DNA from: DATJGR01 sp963812255
Lineage (GTDB): Bacteria; Pseudomonadota; Gammaproteobacteria; Pseudomonadales; Azotimanducaceae
DNA: 64,000 bases
Direction: 5' to 3'
NCBI GenBank assembly: GCA_963812255.1
Contig: CAWEUM010000003.1
Coordinates: 620,001 to 684,000, forward strand
In this document: positions 17,492 to 24,310 of the stretch, in pieces
How the letters are laid out: every line of letters starts with the position of its first letter
How positions within the stretch are numbered: position 1 is the first letter of the stretch
Notes under the pieces: generated by a model
Seen by the model: only the letters and a program-made list of their open reading frames with translations
Told to the model about the DNA's origin: nothing
The model's database searches: none
Program-made: the position numbers and the translations under genes

Positions 17492-17884
17492 TTACGATTC
17501 AGTCACCGTAATGCTGACGATGTTGCCATCGGGATCAAAGTACCGCGCGGTCATTCCCCATGGCTCGTTGCGTGGCTCCTGGACGACCGTGATGCCAGCA
17601 CGAATAACTCGCGCGTGAACGGCATCAAAATCAGCTAAGTGAAATCCAATCTGCGCTGCAGTCGTGACCGGGCGGTGCGGATGTTGGCTCGGGTAGAGAG
17701 CGAAGTGGATGAAAGCTCCATCGGTCCAGGAGTACGCAGCATGCGGGCCGCCGTACCACCGATCCTCGAGGCTACTGTCGTGCGATTCCTCTCGCAGAGG
17801 CACTCCAAGAATGTCCCGATAGAATCGAAGCGACTGATTCAAATCGGAAACGCTAAGTGCGACGAACGTCAACCGTTGATTCAT
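17492..17884 (-). CDS. VOC-family (glyoxalase/bleomycin-resistance fold) protein
   Basis: 130 residues of the vicinal oxygen chelate fold: LTFVALSVSDLNQSLRFYRD, then IHFALYPSQHPHRPV and the final WGMTARYFDPDGNIVSITV, with the usual His and Glu/Asp metal-binding positions only partly clear. Members include glyoxalase I, fosfomycin-resistance enzymes and ring-cleavage dioxygenases. A short orphan VOC protein is a common cassette cargo. It starts at ATG 17884, 27 bases after a core site on the minus strand, and is followed by an attC site. Confidence 0.85.
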   Translation of the reverse strand: MNQRLTFVALSVSDLNQSLRFYRDILGVPLREESHDSSLEDRWYGGPHAAYSWTDGAFIHFALYPSQHPHRPVTTAAQIGFHLADFDAVHARVIRAGITVVQEPRNEPWGMTARYFDPDGNIVSITVTES

Positions 17885-18144
17885 TGAATCTGTCTCGGCC
17901 TCGCGCGCAGTTGTTGGGCGTCATACCGCATTGCCTGTTGCCACCGAACAACAGCGTGCCTCAACCACTGCGGCGCCTGATCCAACGGCGGTTGCATTCG
18001 GGTCAATTCTTCGGCTCGTCGGTGTTGCTCGTGATAGAGGCCATCTCTCGAAGGTATCTCAGCTGAGTGGAGAATCTCCAGACGCGAAACAAAGTGGCGG
18101 CAAATTTCCACTACCTCGCTAGATTCCACAGTCATACGGCTCAT
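17881..18144 (-). CDS. Small hypothetical protein overlapping both neighbours
   Basis: 87 residues from ATG 18144 (or 18135). I do not recognise a family. It is rich in Arg, Gln and Glu (VVEICRHFVSRLEI, HEQHRRAEELTRMQPP) and likely helical. Its first 26 bases overlap the NUDIX 3' end in another frame and its stop overlaps the VOC start. The C-terminal YDAQQLRARPRQ is encoded by an integron core site and its flank, so the tail at least is probably read-through of recombination-site DNA. It may be a real cassette gene or only an open frame. Confidence 0.4.
   Translation of the reverse strand: MSRMTVESSEVVEICRHFVSRLEILHSAEIPSRDGLYHEQHRRAEELTRMQPPLDQAPQWLRHAVVRWQQAMRYDAQQLRARPRQIQ
17911..17917 (-). 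repeat. attC core site (R''-type GCCCAAC)
   Basis: GCCCAAC on the minus strand, followed by AACTGCGCGCGAGGCC. On the plus strand it reads GCAGTTGTTGGGCGTC, close to GCAGTGGTTGGGCGGC (17458 site) and GCAGTGGTTAGACGTC (20054 site). No matching R' is found before the VOC start at 17884, so the attC seems truncated. Confidence 0.55.
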
Positions 18145-18592
18145 CAGGAAACTCACCTTCCAATACCGGCGCGATGAGTCGTGCGATCTGCCGTGGGGCA
18201 AATACCTCGTCAGTCCGCTCCATCTCTTGAAGAGACCACCAACGATGGCCATGCACATAGTCGTCCGGCGTGCCATCGACATCTAAAGGGCCAGATACTC
18301 GCGCGAGGAAGTAAACCTCAAACTGGTCCAGACGTTCGCCAAGCCATTCAAAGACATGGCGCCGCGTCCAAAGACAAGCCCCCAGTTCCACCTTTAGTCC
18401 AGTCTCTTCGTAGACCTCGCGGATTGCCGCCTCTTCGAAGCTTTCTCCCGCCTCCAGGCCACCGCCAGGCATAACCCAGAACTCCCTTCCGCTTGTTCCC
18501 TCGCGAGCATGAAGATAGAGAATCCGGTCGTCGTCGTCGACAATTGCTACACGGGCCGCCGGCCTCGACGAGGAAGGGTACGCAATCGCCAT
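18119..18592 (-). CDS. NUDIX hydrolase
   Basis: 157 residues from ATG 18592. The Nudix box is visible as MPGGGLEAGESFEEAAIREV followed by YEETGL, with the RExxEE core (REVYEE) that binds Mg. These enzymes cleave nucleoside diphosphates linked to another group; substrate unknown. The start lies six bases after a perfect core site (GTTAGGC-TGCGAG-ATG), typical of an integron cassette gene. The neighbouring IS element has inserted into the attC on the 5' side, so any promoter upstream in the array is now separated by about 1.2 kb of IS. Confidence 0.9.
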   Translation of the reverse strand: MAIAYPSSSRPAARVAIVDDDDRILYLHAREGTSGREFWVMPGGGLEAGESFEEAAIREVYEETGLKVELGACLWTRRHVFEWLGERLDQFEVYFLARVSGPLDVDGTPDDYVHGHRWWSLQEMERTDEVFAPRQIARLIAPVLEGEFPDEPYDCGI

Positions 18593-18598
18593 CTCGCA

Positions 18599-18605
18599 GC
18601 CTAAC
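18599..18605 (-). repeat. attC core site (R' GTTAGGC) interrupted by an IS
   Basis: GCCTAAC on the plus strand, GTTAGGC on the minus strand, just upstream of the NUDIX start. The ten bases 18601-18610 (CTAACGAATG) recur at 19800-19809 on the other side of the IS element, so the insertion is in or beside this core site. Confidence 0.7.
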
Positions 18606-18620
18606 GAATGACATGGACCT

Positions 18621-18657
18621 CCCGGTTGTGCCGGCGTAAGCCTGGCGCACAATCGGG
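18621..18657 (+). other. Stem-loop in the left end of the IS element
   Basis: CCCGGTTGTGC pairs with GCACAATCGGG (11 base pairs, one G-U), enclosing GGC-GTAA-GCC, itself a small hairpin. It lies between the left junction and the transposase start at 18692. It may be a recombination or regulatory structure, or part of a guide RNA. No function is proven. Confidence 0.45.
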
Positions 18658-18691
18658 AATGCCACTTCTCAACTGTTCAACGAGGAGATCC

Positions 18692-19708
18692 ATGAAAATG
18701 ATTATGCGCGTGGGTATTGATCTGTCCAAGAATGTGTTCGTCCTGTACGGCGTTGATGATCGCGATCGGCGTGTGCTGAAGAAGACGCTCAAGCGAACGG
18801 AGCTGCTACCGTTTTTTGCACAGCTCGAGTCCAGTTTGGTCGGCATGGAAGCCGGCTCCGGTGCCCATCATTGGGCACGCGAGTTAATCAAGCTGGGCCA
18901 CGATGCCCGGATCATGGAACCCAGATTGGTTGCGCCGTATCGTCACCAGGGCCGAACTGGAAAGAACGACGCAAATGATGCCGAGGCGATCTGTGAAGCG
19001 GTCGGTCGGCCACACATGCGGTTTGTACCGATCAAAGATCCGGAGCAGCAAGCGATGCTGCTGATCCATCGGGTTCGTAAGAGCATCGTCAACGAACAGA
19101 ACCGCGTGGCGAATCAACTGCGTGGGTTGCTCGCAGAGTTCGGTGTGGTCATGCCGCACGGTCTGGAATCGATCAAACGTGTTTGGACGAGCGTGCGGCA
19201 GCGCCATGCAGATCTCGTTCCGATGCTGGCGTGGCAAGAACTCGACAAGCTTTATGGCCGACTCGGTGAACTGCATACCGAGATCTTGAGTTATGACCGC
19301 CGCATCAATGCGCATGTACGAGCCGATGCGCGAGCACGACGGTTGACTGAGATCCACGGGGTCGGACCGATCACTGCCAGCGCGATCGTTGCGACTGTTG
19401 GCAACGGTCGAGACTTCAAGAACGGTCGCCAGTTTGCGGCTTGGCTGGGTTTGACACCAAAACAGTTCTCCACCGGTGGCAGAACGATTCTCGGCAGGAT
19501 CACCAAACGGGGTGATACCTACATCCGTACTCTACTGATTCATGGCGGACGGTCGGAGTTGATGTATGTGCATCGACGTGAAGATCCGAAGAGTCAATGG
19601 GCAACACGACTGCGGGGGACCAAACCCTGGAACAAGGCAGCCGTTGCACTGGCGAACAAACACGCCCGAATGATCTGGTCGATCCTGGCCAAGGAGCAAT
19701 TTGCTTGA
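18692..19708 (+). CDS. IS110-family transposase (DEDD recombinase)
   Basis: 338 residues from ATG 18692, four bases after GAGGAG. The N-terminal RuvC-like DEDD domain shows VGIDLSKNVF (first Asp), VGMEAGSGAHHWAREL (Glu) and KNDANDAEAICEA (paired Asp). The C-terminal Tnp_20 domain shows EIHGVGPITASAIVATV and QFSTGGR, where the Ser is the expected second catalytic residue. It appears complete and undamaged. Members move by RNA-guided recombination without DDE chemistry. It is the only intact mobile-element gene in the window. Confidence 0.93.
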   Translation: MKMIMRVGIDLSKNVFVLYGVDDRDRRVLKKTLKRTELLPFFAQLESSLVGMEAGSGAHHWARELIKLGHDARIMEPRLVAPYRHQGRTGKNDANDAEAICEAVGRPHMRFVPIKDPEQQAMLLIHRVRKSIVNEQNRVANQLRGLLAEFGVVMPHGLESIKRVWTSVRQRHADLVPMLAWQELDKLYGRLGELHTEILSYDRRINAHVRADARARRLTEIHGVGPITASAIVATVGNGRDFKNGRQFAAWLGLTPKQFSTGGRTILGRITKRGDTYIRTLLIHGGRSELMYVHRREDPKSQWATRLRGTKPWNKAAVALANKHARMIWSILAKEQFA

Positions 19709-19799
19709 GTAATCCCGTCCAGAACTGCTGGTGTTGATGAAGTCGGTCGAACCGCCACACGGTGAACCTGTTGATGCTGGGAGCAGAGCAATCTGCTGA
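19709..19799 (+). ncRNA. Candidate bridge/seek RNA region of the IS right end
   Basis: The 91 bases after the transposase stop contain CGGT-cga-ACCG and, next to the right junction, AGCAGA-GCAA-TCTGCT (19782-19797), a perfect 6-bp stem with a GNRA tetraloop. In IS1111-group elements the guide RNA that selects donor and target sites is encoded at the right end. Position and structure fit, but transcription is not shown and pairing with the CTAACGAATG target was not computed. Confidence 0.35.
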
Positions 19800-19809
19800 C
19801 TAACGAATG

Positions 19810-19961
19810 GGGGCCGTGTGAGCGTCTGTCATCAGGGCTCGAGGATAGATCCTCAATCAAGCAGCCGAATATAGAGATGCAGTTCGCCAGACTTCGATGG
19901 CACCAGCCGAACCGGAGACATTAAGAATGTAGCTTTACAACAAGTTGACTAAGGGGAACGG
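19810..19961. other. 152-bp cassette remnant without a gene
   Basis: This stretch links the right junction of the IS to the next attC. Both strands have only short frames (for example a 22-codon minus-strand frame starting MSPVRLVPSKS). It may be what is left of a cassette whose gene was lost. I see no family signature. Confidence 0.4.
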
Positions 19962-20060
19962 TCCATATAGCCAGCATCAGGCGCCAAACAAAGTGGCGGC
20001 ATATTCGTGCAATCAAATTTGACAACGCTTTGATTGGTCGGCTGCATGCAGTGGTTAGAC
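19962..20060 (-). repeat. attC-like recombination site (about 99 bp)
   Basis: On the minus strand R'' is GTCTAAC (20060-20054), followed by CACTGCATGCAGCCGACC, nearly the same as the attC at 17464. The other end is CCTGATGCTGGCTATATGG, matching CTGATGCTGGCTGTTTTAGG of that site but with R' decayed. An inner hairpin CAATCAAA/TTTGATTG is present. The two sites are clearly related in sequence as well as size. Confidence 0.6.
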
Positions 20061-20154
20061 GTCATTTGCTTCCCGCTGCGCTAGCTCGCCAAGGCCATGT
20101 CGCGAATCCATCTGAATATCATCGTGAACGCTTCTGCGACACCCAAGCACCACC

Positions 20155-20182
20155 CTAGACCCGACAGAGCACCGTGTACAAT
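20155..20182 (+). promoter_or_regulatory. Possible sigma70-type promoter of the reversed GFA gene
   Basis: TACAAT at 20177-20182 is a good -10 match, with CTAGAC at 20155-20160 as a weak -35 at 16-base spacing. It lies 41 bases before the plus-strand GFA start at 20223, inside the cassette. A private promoter would be needed because the gene runs against the array direction. Confidence 0.35.
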
Positions 20183-20222
20183 CAGCCGGCATCGGAACTG
20201 CAATCCAAGAGGGGACCTCCTT

Positions 20223-20651
20223 ATGGTTCGAGCTGCTTGTCATTGCACCGCCGTCCGTTTTGAAATCGAAGACCTTCCGGATTGGGTCCTCGACTGCAAT
20301 TGCACGATCTGTCGCCGCTACGGCGCGATCTGGACCTATCCCGACGCCACCCAAGTGACGCTCGTCCGTGGCGCCCACTCCACCGACACCTACACCTGGG
20401 GCAACCGCTGGCTCGCGTTCCACCGCTGCAGAGAATGCGGTTGCATCACGCATATGACCGTGCTCGATCCAGATCCGCCGCGCGTCTACGGCGTCAACGC
20501 ACGAATGATCCCAACGCTCGACCCGGCGAGCGTCCGGTTGCGACAAATGGACCATGGACATACGGGCTTCTTCTGGACACGGTCGACCGAGCCGCCTCTG
20601 CCGAGCCGTCATCCGAAGATGGCTCCGCCCGGCCTAGACGACTGGCGATAG
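20223..20651 (+). CDS. GFA / CENP-V family zinc protein (copy 3, reversed orientation)
   Basis: 142 residues from ATG 20223 after AGAGGGGA. Zinc motifs are ACHCTAVRF, CNCTICRRYG and HRCRECGCI; the middle motif equals that of copy 1. It has a longer, Pro-rich tail (EPPLPSRHPKM). The gene is on the plus strand, whereas core sites on both sides (20054-20060 and 20689-20695) belong to a minus-strand array, so this cassette carries its gene against the reading direction. A plausible own promoter precedes it. Confidence 0.9.
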   Translation: MVRAACHCTAVRFEIEDLPDWVLDCNCTICRRYGAIWTYPDATQVTLVRGAHSTDTYTWGNRWLAFHRCRECGCITHMTVLDPDPPRVYGVNARMIPTLDPASVRLRQMDHGHTGFFWTRSTEPPLPSRHPKMAPPGLDDWR

Positions 20652-20688
20652 TGCTCTTCGCCCATTTGGTCGTTCGCTCGAGGGGACG

Positions 20689-20695
20689 GCCTAAC
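20689..20695 (-). repeat. attC core site (R' GTTAGGC)
   Basis: GCCTAAC on the plus strand, followed there by AGCCGGCATCAG. On the minus strand the end reads CTGATGCCGGCTGTTAGGC, the intact version of the right arm seen decayed at 17367 and 19962. The matching left half is not found between here and the stop of the reductase-like gene at 20735, so the site is probably truncated. Confidence 0.6.
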
Positions 20696-20734
20696 AGCCG
20701 GCATCAGACAGGAGGCCCAGCCGTCTACTTCCGC

Positions 20735-21301
20735 CTACTTCCGCACTTCGTGGTGGATCGCCACCATGCCGCTCGTATAGGCTTTCACCTCGACAAGATG
20801 CAACGCGACATCCTGGTCTAGGGTCCCAAAGAATGGGATCCCTTCCCCAATCAGGATGGGCACGATCGAATATCGGACTTCGTCCGCGAGTCCGAGCCGA
20901 AGGCATTCACCGGATACTGCACCACCTCCGACGAACCAGATGCTGCGAAAGGCCGGCTTCAACCGATCATTCACGAACCGCGCGAGATCTCCTGAGTAGA
21001 ATTCGACGGTGTCCCTCGTTTTCGGTAGCTCGCGACTGCTGAGGACAAAGGTCGGCTTGTCACCATAAGACCAGCCTAAGCCCTTAGCCTCAAAGTCCAA
21101 TGCGGTCTCATAGGTTCGTGATCCCATGACGTAGCAGTCGATCGTCTGGAGAAACGCCGCGACGAATTCTGGATCCATTGTGTCCCCATCTTTGAACTCG
21201 TCAGCGGTCTCGAGCCAGTCCACGCTTCCGTTCTTCCGCGCGATGAATCCGTCGAGGCTCGCCACCATATGGATCGTTACGCGGGACTTCAAAGTTGCCA
21301 T
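20735..21301 (-). CDS. RibD C-terminal / dihydrofolate-reductase-like protein
   Basis: 188 residues with the dihydrofolate-reductase-like fold of the RibD C-terminal family: VTIHMVASLDGFIARKNGSV, IDCYVMGSRTYETAL, SIWFVGGGAVSGECLRLGLA and EVRYSIVPILIGEGIPFF. The family probably reduces a pterin- or flavin-like substrate with NADPH, but it is not a proven trimethoprim-resistance DHFR. Start ATG 21301 follows GAGGTGA. Such genes are frequent cargo of chromosomal cassette arrays. It lies between two GFA genes. Confidence 0.88.
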   Translation of the reverse strand: MATLKSRVTIHMVASLDGFIARKNGSVDWLETADEFKDGDTMDPEFVAAFLQTIDCYVMGSRTYETALDFEAKGLGWSYGDKPTFVLSSRELPKTRDTVEFYSGDLARFVNDRLKPAFRSIWFVGGGAVSGECLRLGLADEVRYSIVPILIGEGIPFFGTLDQDVALHLVEVKAYTSGMVAIHHEVRK

Positions 21302-21455
21302 CGGATCACCTCGTACTAAAGGCCTTTACGGACGAGATTTTACCCGGACCCTGACTTCCCACGGAGACGTTGGCCTTGGCGAGATCTCGTGTTTTGTAGA
21401 TCCGTTTTCGAATGCGTTCTTTCTTCGAGCTGCTACATTCGGTGGCATGGACCAC

Positions 21456-21845
21456 CTACTTCTCAAAGCGACCGATGGCGTCACGATCGCGCTCGTATCG
21501 TCTCGTGAGCGGAAACGGCAACCAGGACTCGCGACGGACGATCCAGCTTTCATAGGTTGGCATCAGTTGGTCAGGGGCATCCAGGGATCCTAGGTTCACT
21601 TCGATTTCGTCTGCGGTGCGTGCGAAAACGGACGAGCCGCAGCGGGGACAAAAAACCCGTCCGGCGTAGTCGCGTGTTTCGCCATCGATCGTCACCGCAT
21701 CCTGAGGGAACACCGCGGAAGCGTGAAAAAGGGCCCCATGATGCTTGCGGCAGTCGAGACAGTGACAAAGGCCGACTCGGTATGGGAGTCCCGACGCCAC
21801 AAATCGGACGTTGCCGCAAAGGCAACCGCCCGTGAATAGGTCCAT
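21456..21845 (-). CDS. GFA / CENP-V family zinc protein (copy 4)
   Basis: 129 residues from ATG 21845 (GAGGAG upstream). Zinc motifs are GGCLCGNVRF, LCHCLDCRKHHG and VFCPRCGSSV, and the C-terminal LGSLDAPDQLMPTYESW is a common GFA ending. A longer frame starting at TTG 21860 includes the ribosome binding site and is not the likely start. A broken HAD gene lies immediately upstream, so no intact core site remains at its 5' end. Confidence 0.88.
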   Translation of the reverse strand: MDLFTGGCLCGNVRFVASGLPYRVGLCHCLDCRKHHGALFHASAVFPQDAVTIDGETRDYAGRVFCPRCGSSVFARTADEIEVNLGSLDAPDQLMPTYESWIVRRESWLPFPLTRRYERDRDAIGRFEK

Positions 21846-21869
21846 GCTGCGTCTCCTCAAAAATCAAGC

Positions 21870-22000
21870 GGTCGGAATGTTTACAACGAACCCCGTCGGG
21901 CGTCCATGAAAGATGCGCCAGCAGGACGAGATGCCTGATGCGTTCGCCGTCGACCAGGACGCCGTCGCAATTGAAGATGACGAGTGGAGGAGGTATCGGC
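21870..22000 (-). pseudogene. HAD-phosphatase N-terminal fragment
   Basis: The minus strand reads PPLVIFNCDGVLVDGERIRH followed by LVLLAHLSW. This matches motif I of HAD hydrolases (usually FDCDGVLVDSE), but the nucleophilic Asp is Asn, no start codon is visible in frame, and the rest of the domain is missing. It is a decayed 5' piece, distinct from the complete HAD gene upstream. Confidence 0.5.
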
Positions 22001-22110
22001 CCTCTGCCTTTCTGAGGATCTGAAGCTAAATGCCTGTGCTCGCAGACAAGCTCAACACCCGACCGAGAAAATCATGGCTATAGAACACCCAATCAACTTT
22101 TCAACTCAAG

Positions 22111-22803
22111 CTAGTCAGTGTTGCACTTCGAAGTTGAAGCTAGAGCGCGCGCTACTACCCCTAGGCAATCGACGGTGTGATTGATGTGCGCATCGTAGCA
22201 GTGAGGCAGGTCGGCAGGCCAAACGGCGTATCGTTCGACCCAGCAGGTTCGGAAACCTACCTGTTTGGCACCCCATACATCCGCCCGTGGATCGTCGCCA
22301 ACGAACCAGGACTGATGTGGCTCGATCCCAAGCGCGTCGATCATGTGGCGGTAGATCTCTGGTGCAGGTTTCTTGAATCCGAAGGCTGACGAAATCACGA
22401 AACCATCGATCAGCTCGCCTAGCCCTGAGTTCTCGATCTTGGCCGCCTGCGAGGGGATACCGCCATTCGTGATGATCCCGATCCGCCAATCTTGCGCACG
22501 AAGCAATGTAAGTAGATCGACGATACCCTCGAACAGGCGCGGTTCCGTCCAGGCTGTAGCTTCGAAGTGTTCCTTGACGCGGCTAGCGGGAACACCGCGA
22601 AACAGAGCGGCCGAGAGGGACTCAAAGAATTCATCACGCAGAACTCGGCCGTTCCCATCGAGTCGATGAAATTCCGTCCTGAACTCGCCTTCGGGGACGA
22701 CGACTGAATCAGCAAAGGCTGAATAGAGCCGTTTCGAGTAAACGTCGAGCGATCCCCGTCGATCAACGAGGGTTTCATCTAGGTCAAAGACGACGCCCTT
22801 CAC
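22111..22803 (-). CDS. HAD-superfamily hydrolase
   Basis: 230 residues from GTG 22803. Motif I is VVFDLDETLVDRRGS, motif II is IGIITNGG, motif III/IV are GFKKPAPEIY and SWFVGDDPRADVWGAKQVG, all intact, with a helical cap between motifs I and II. Such enzymes hydrolyse small phosphates or halides. The start lies five bases after a perfect core site (GTTAGGC-GACAC-GTG), which marks it as the outermost recognisable cassette gene. Function beyond the superfamily cannot be given. Confidence 0.9.
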   Translation of the reverse strand: MKGVVFDLDETLVDRRGSLDVYSKRLYSAFADSVVVPEGEFRTEFHRLDGNGRVLRDEFFESLSAALFRGVPASRVKEHFEATAWTEPRLFEGIVDLLTLLRAQDWRIGIITNGGIPSQAAKIENSGLGELIDGFVISSAFGFKKPAPEIYRHMIDALGIEPHQSWFVGDDPRADVWGAKQVGFRTCWVERYAVWPADLPHCYDAHINHTVDCLGVVARALASTSKCNTD

Positions 22804-22808
22804 GTGTC

Positions 22809-22815
22809 GCCTAAC
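22809..22815 (-). repeat. attC/attI-type core site (GTTAGGC)
   Basis: GCCTAAC on the plus strand, GTTAGGC on the minus strand, immediately 5' of the HAD start. No paired RYYYAAC half was recognised upstream. Because this is the outer end of the array it could descend from an attI junction or from a truncated attC. Confidence 0.55.
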
Positions 22816-22930
22816 GAGACTGTAGAAAAACGTTGCTGGGGCGAGCGTATCTGTAGCGACTGTATTCGCTGCACATGAAATGACCTCTTCGTACTCGATG
22901 ATGACACCGGGAGCATCGCCCGATGTCGCT

Positions 22931-23135
22931 TCACCCCTCGACTAGCTCGTCGAACACCGATTCTACCGCACCGAGTCTACGGCCATACAGCCGCCGACCT
23001 TCGGCAGTATCGATCTTCTGCTGCATCAGCTGGGCATACTTGATGGATTGCGTCTTACCGCTGAAGGACACCACCTGCCGATATCTCGATTGCTTCGGGT
23101 CGCGCAAACACTTCTCCTGGCTCGGACACGCACCT
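22931..23135 (-). pseudogene. IS1182-like transposase, C-terminal remnant
   Basis: The minus strand reads CPSQEKCLRDPKQSRYRQVV, then IKYAQLMQQKIDTAEGRRLY and GRRLGAVESVFDELVEG before a TGA at 22933-22931. A Cys-rich finger followed by a QKID-EGR-Y-RR-VE-VF block is the conserved C-terminus of IS1182-type DDE transposases. Only about 65 codons remain, with no start and no catalytic domain. The remaining 22816-22930 and 23136-23284 stretches hold no gene that I can see. Confidence 0.6.
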
Positions 23136-23284
23136 AGCGCGAGACGCCGTACAACAAAACAACGAAGTGTCCTCTACCCACCGTAACGAATGCGACCTCT
23201 CCGCCCTTCTAGTTTCACCGGTTCTGCGCGACACTCCACGCCTCTCCCAGCCATCGCGACAAATACAATCGCAAGGAGACACCG

Positions 23285-24310
23285 ATGCGCGCGGCACTGA
23301 TGGAACGCGGTTCGATTTGGGTCGATACAGTGCCAGATCCGATACCGCTCGCCGATGAAGTGCTCGTGAAGACGCACGCCTGTGGCATCTGCGGTTCCGA
23401 CCTGCACGCGGCGCGACACACGGAGGCTTTCGTCAACACCAGCCGTGAAGCCGGAGGCGCGTTCAAGCTGACGACGTTCGATCCGGTCGTGCTCGGTCAC
23501 GAATTCTCGGCCGAGATTGTCGACTATGGTCCTGCCACGCCGCGTGATCTTCCGATCGGCACACTCGTATGCTCGGTACCGATGCTCGCGCGCGAATCGC
23601 CGCTCGCCGTTGGCTACTCCGCTGAAACCCCCGGAGGTTTCGCGCAGTACATGATCCTATCGCGATCGCTGCTGGTGCCGGTGCCGAGTGGTACCCCTTA
23701 TACGCATGCCGCTTTGACCGAACCGATGGCGGTAGGCTTGCATGCAGTCAACAAGGCGCGCCTCACTGCTGACGACGCTGTGCTGGTGCTCGGTTGCGGG
23801 CCGGTCGGGCTCGCGGTGATCACCGCCCTGAAACAACGCGGTGTTTCGCCGATCATGGCGGCGGACTACTCACCGCGCCGACGGAGCCTGGCGCTCGGCC
23901 AAGGCGCCGATGCGGCGATCGATCCGAAGCAGAGTTCGCCCTATGCGTATCCCGAGTTACGACGACCGGACAACGTCGTGATCTTCGAATGCGTCGGCGT
24001 GCCCGGCATCATCGATCAAGTATTCCTCGCCGCACCGCGCAACGCGCGCATCGTGGTGGTCGGCGTGTGTCTCGAGATGGATCACAGTCGTCCGCTGATC
24101 GCGATCAACAAAGAGTTGTCGGTGCAGTACGTACTTGGCTATACCCTCGACGAATTCAGCGAAACGCTTATGCGCATCGCAGACGGTTCCTACGACGTGA
24201 GGTCGCTGATCACTGCGCGCGTCGGATTGGATGACGTCGCAGGCTCGTTCGAGGTGCTGCGGGATCCGGAGCAGCACGCAAAGATCCTCGTCGAACCCTG
24301 GCGGGAATGA
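23285..24310 (+). CDS. Zinc-binding alcohol dehydrogenase (MDR family)
   Basis: 341 residues from ATG 23285 after AAGGAGACACCG. The catalytic zinc site is HACGICGSDLHAARH plus VLGHEF; the NAD(P)-binding loop is VLVLGCGPVGLAVI. The four-Cys structural zinc loop is replaced by SVPMLARESPLAVGYSAETP, so only catalytic zinc is expected. It oxidises an alcohol or reduces an aldehyde or ketone; the substrate is unknown. It is the first chromosomal gene after the cassette island. Confidence 0.88.
   Translation: MRAALMERGSIWVDTVPDPIPLADEVLVKTHACGICGSDLHAARHTEAFVNTSREAGGAFKLTTFDPVVLGHEFSAEIVDYGPATPRDLPIGTLVCSVPMLARESPLAVGYSAETPGGFAQYMILSRSLLVPVPSGTPYTHAALTEPMAVGLHAVNKARLTADDAVLVLGCGPVGLAVITALKQRGVSPIMAADYSPRRRSLALGQGADAAIDPKQSSPYAYPELRRPDNVVIFECVGVPGIIDQVFLAAPRNARIVVVGVCLEMDHSRPLIAINKELSVQYVLGYTLDEFSETLMRIADGSYDVRSLITARVGLDDVAGSFEVLRDPEQHAKILVEPWRE

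Larger units (their letters stand above)
18601..19809 (+). mobile_element. IS110-family insertion sequence, IS1111-like (about 1.2 kb)
   Basis: A single transposase gene is bounded by two copies of CTAACGAATG whose starts are 1,199 bases apart, the normal size of IS1111-group elements. The left copy belongs to an attC core site. A subgroup called IS1111-attC is known to insert specifically into attC sites of integrons, which fits both transposase and location. No conventional terminal inverted repeats are obvious, as is usual for this family. Exact ends within the repeated ten bases cannot be fixed from sequence alone. Confidence 0.75.

Noticed and set aside
22115..22135. Inverted repeat TTCAACT/AGTTGAA after the HAD gene as a terminator
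   Set aside because: Only 7 base pairs with a long loop and no U-run; too weak to call.
12985..23285. Genomic island caused by a prophage or conjugative element
   Set aside because: No phage, relaxase, integrase or tRNA attachment features; core sites and cargo fit a cassette array better.
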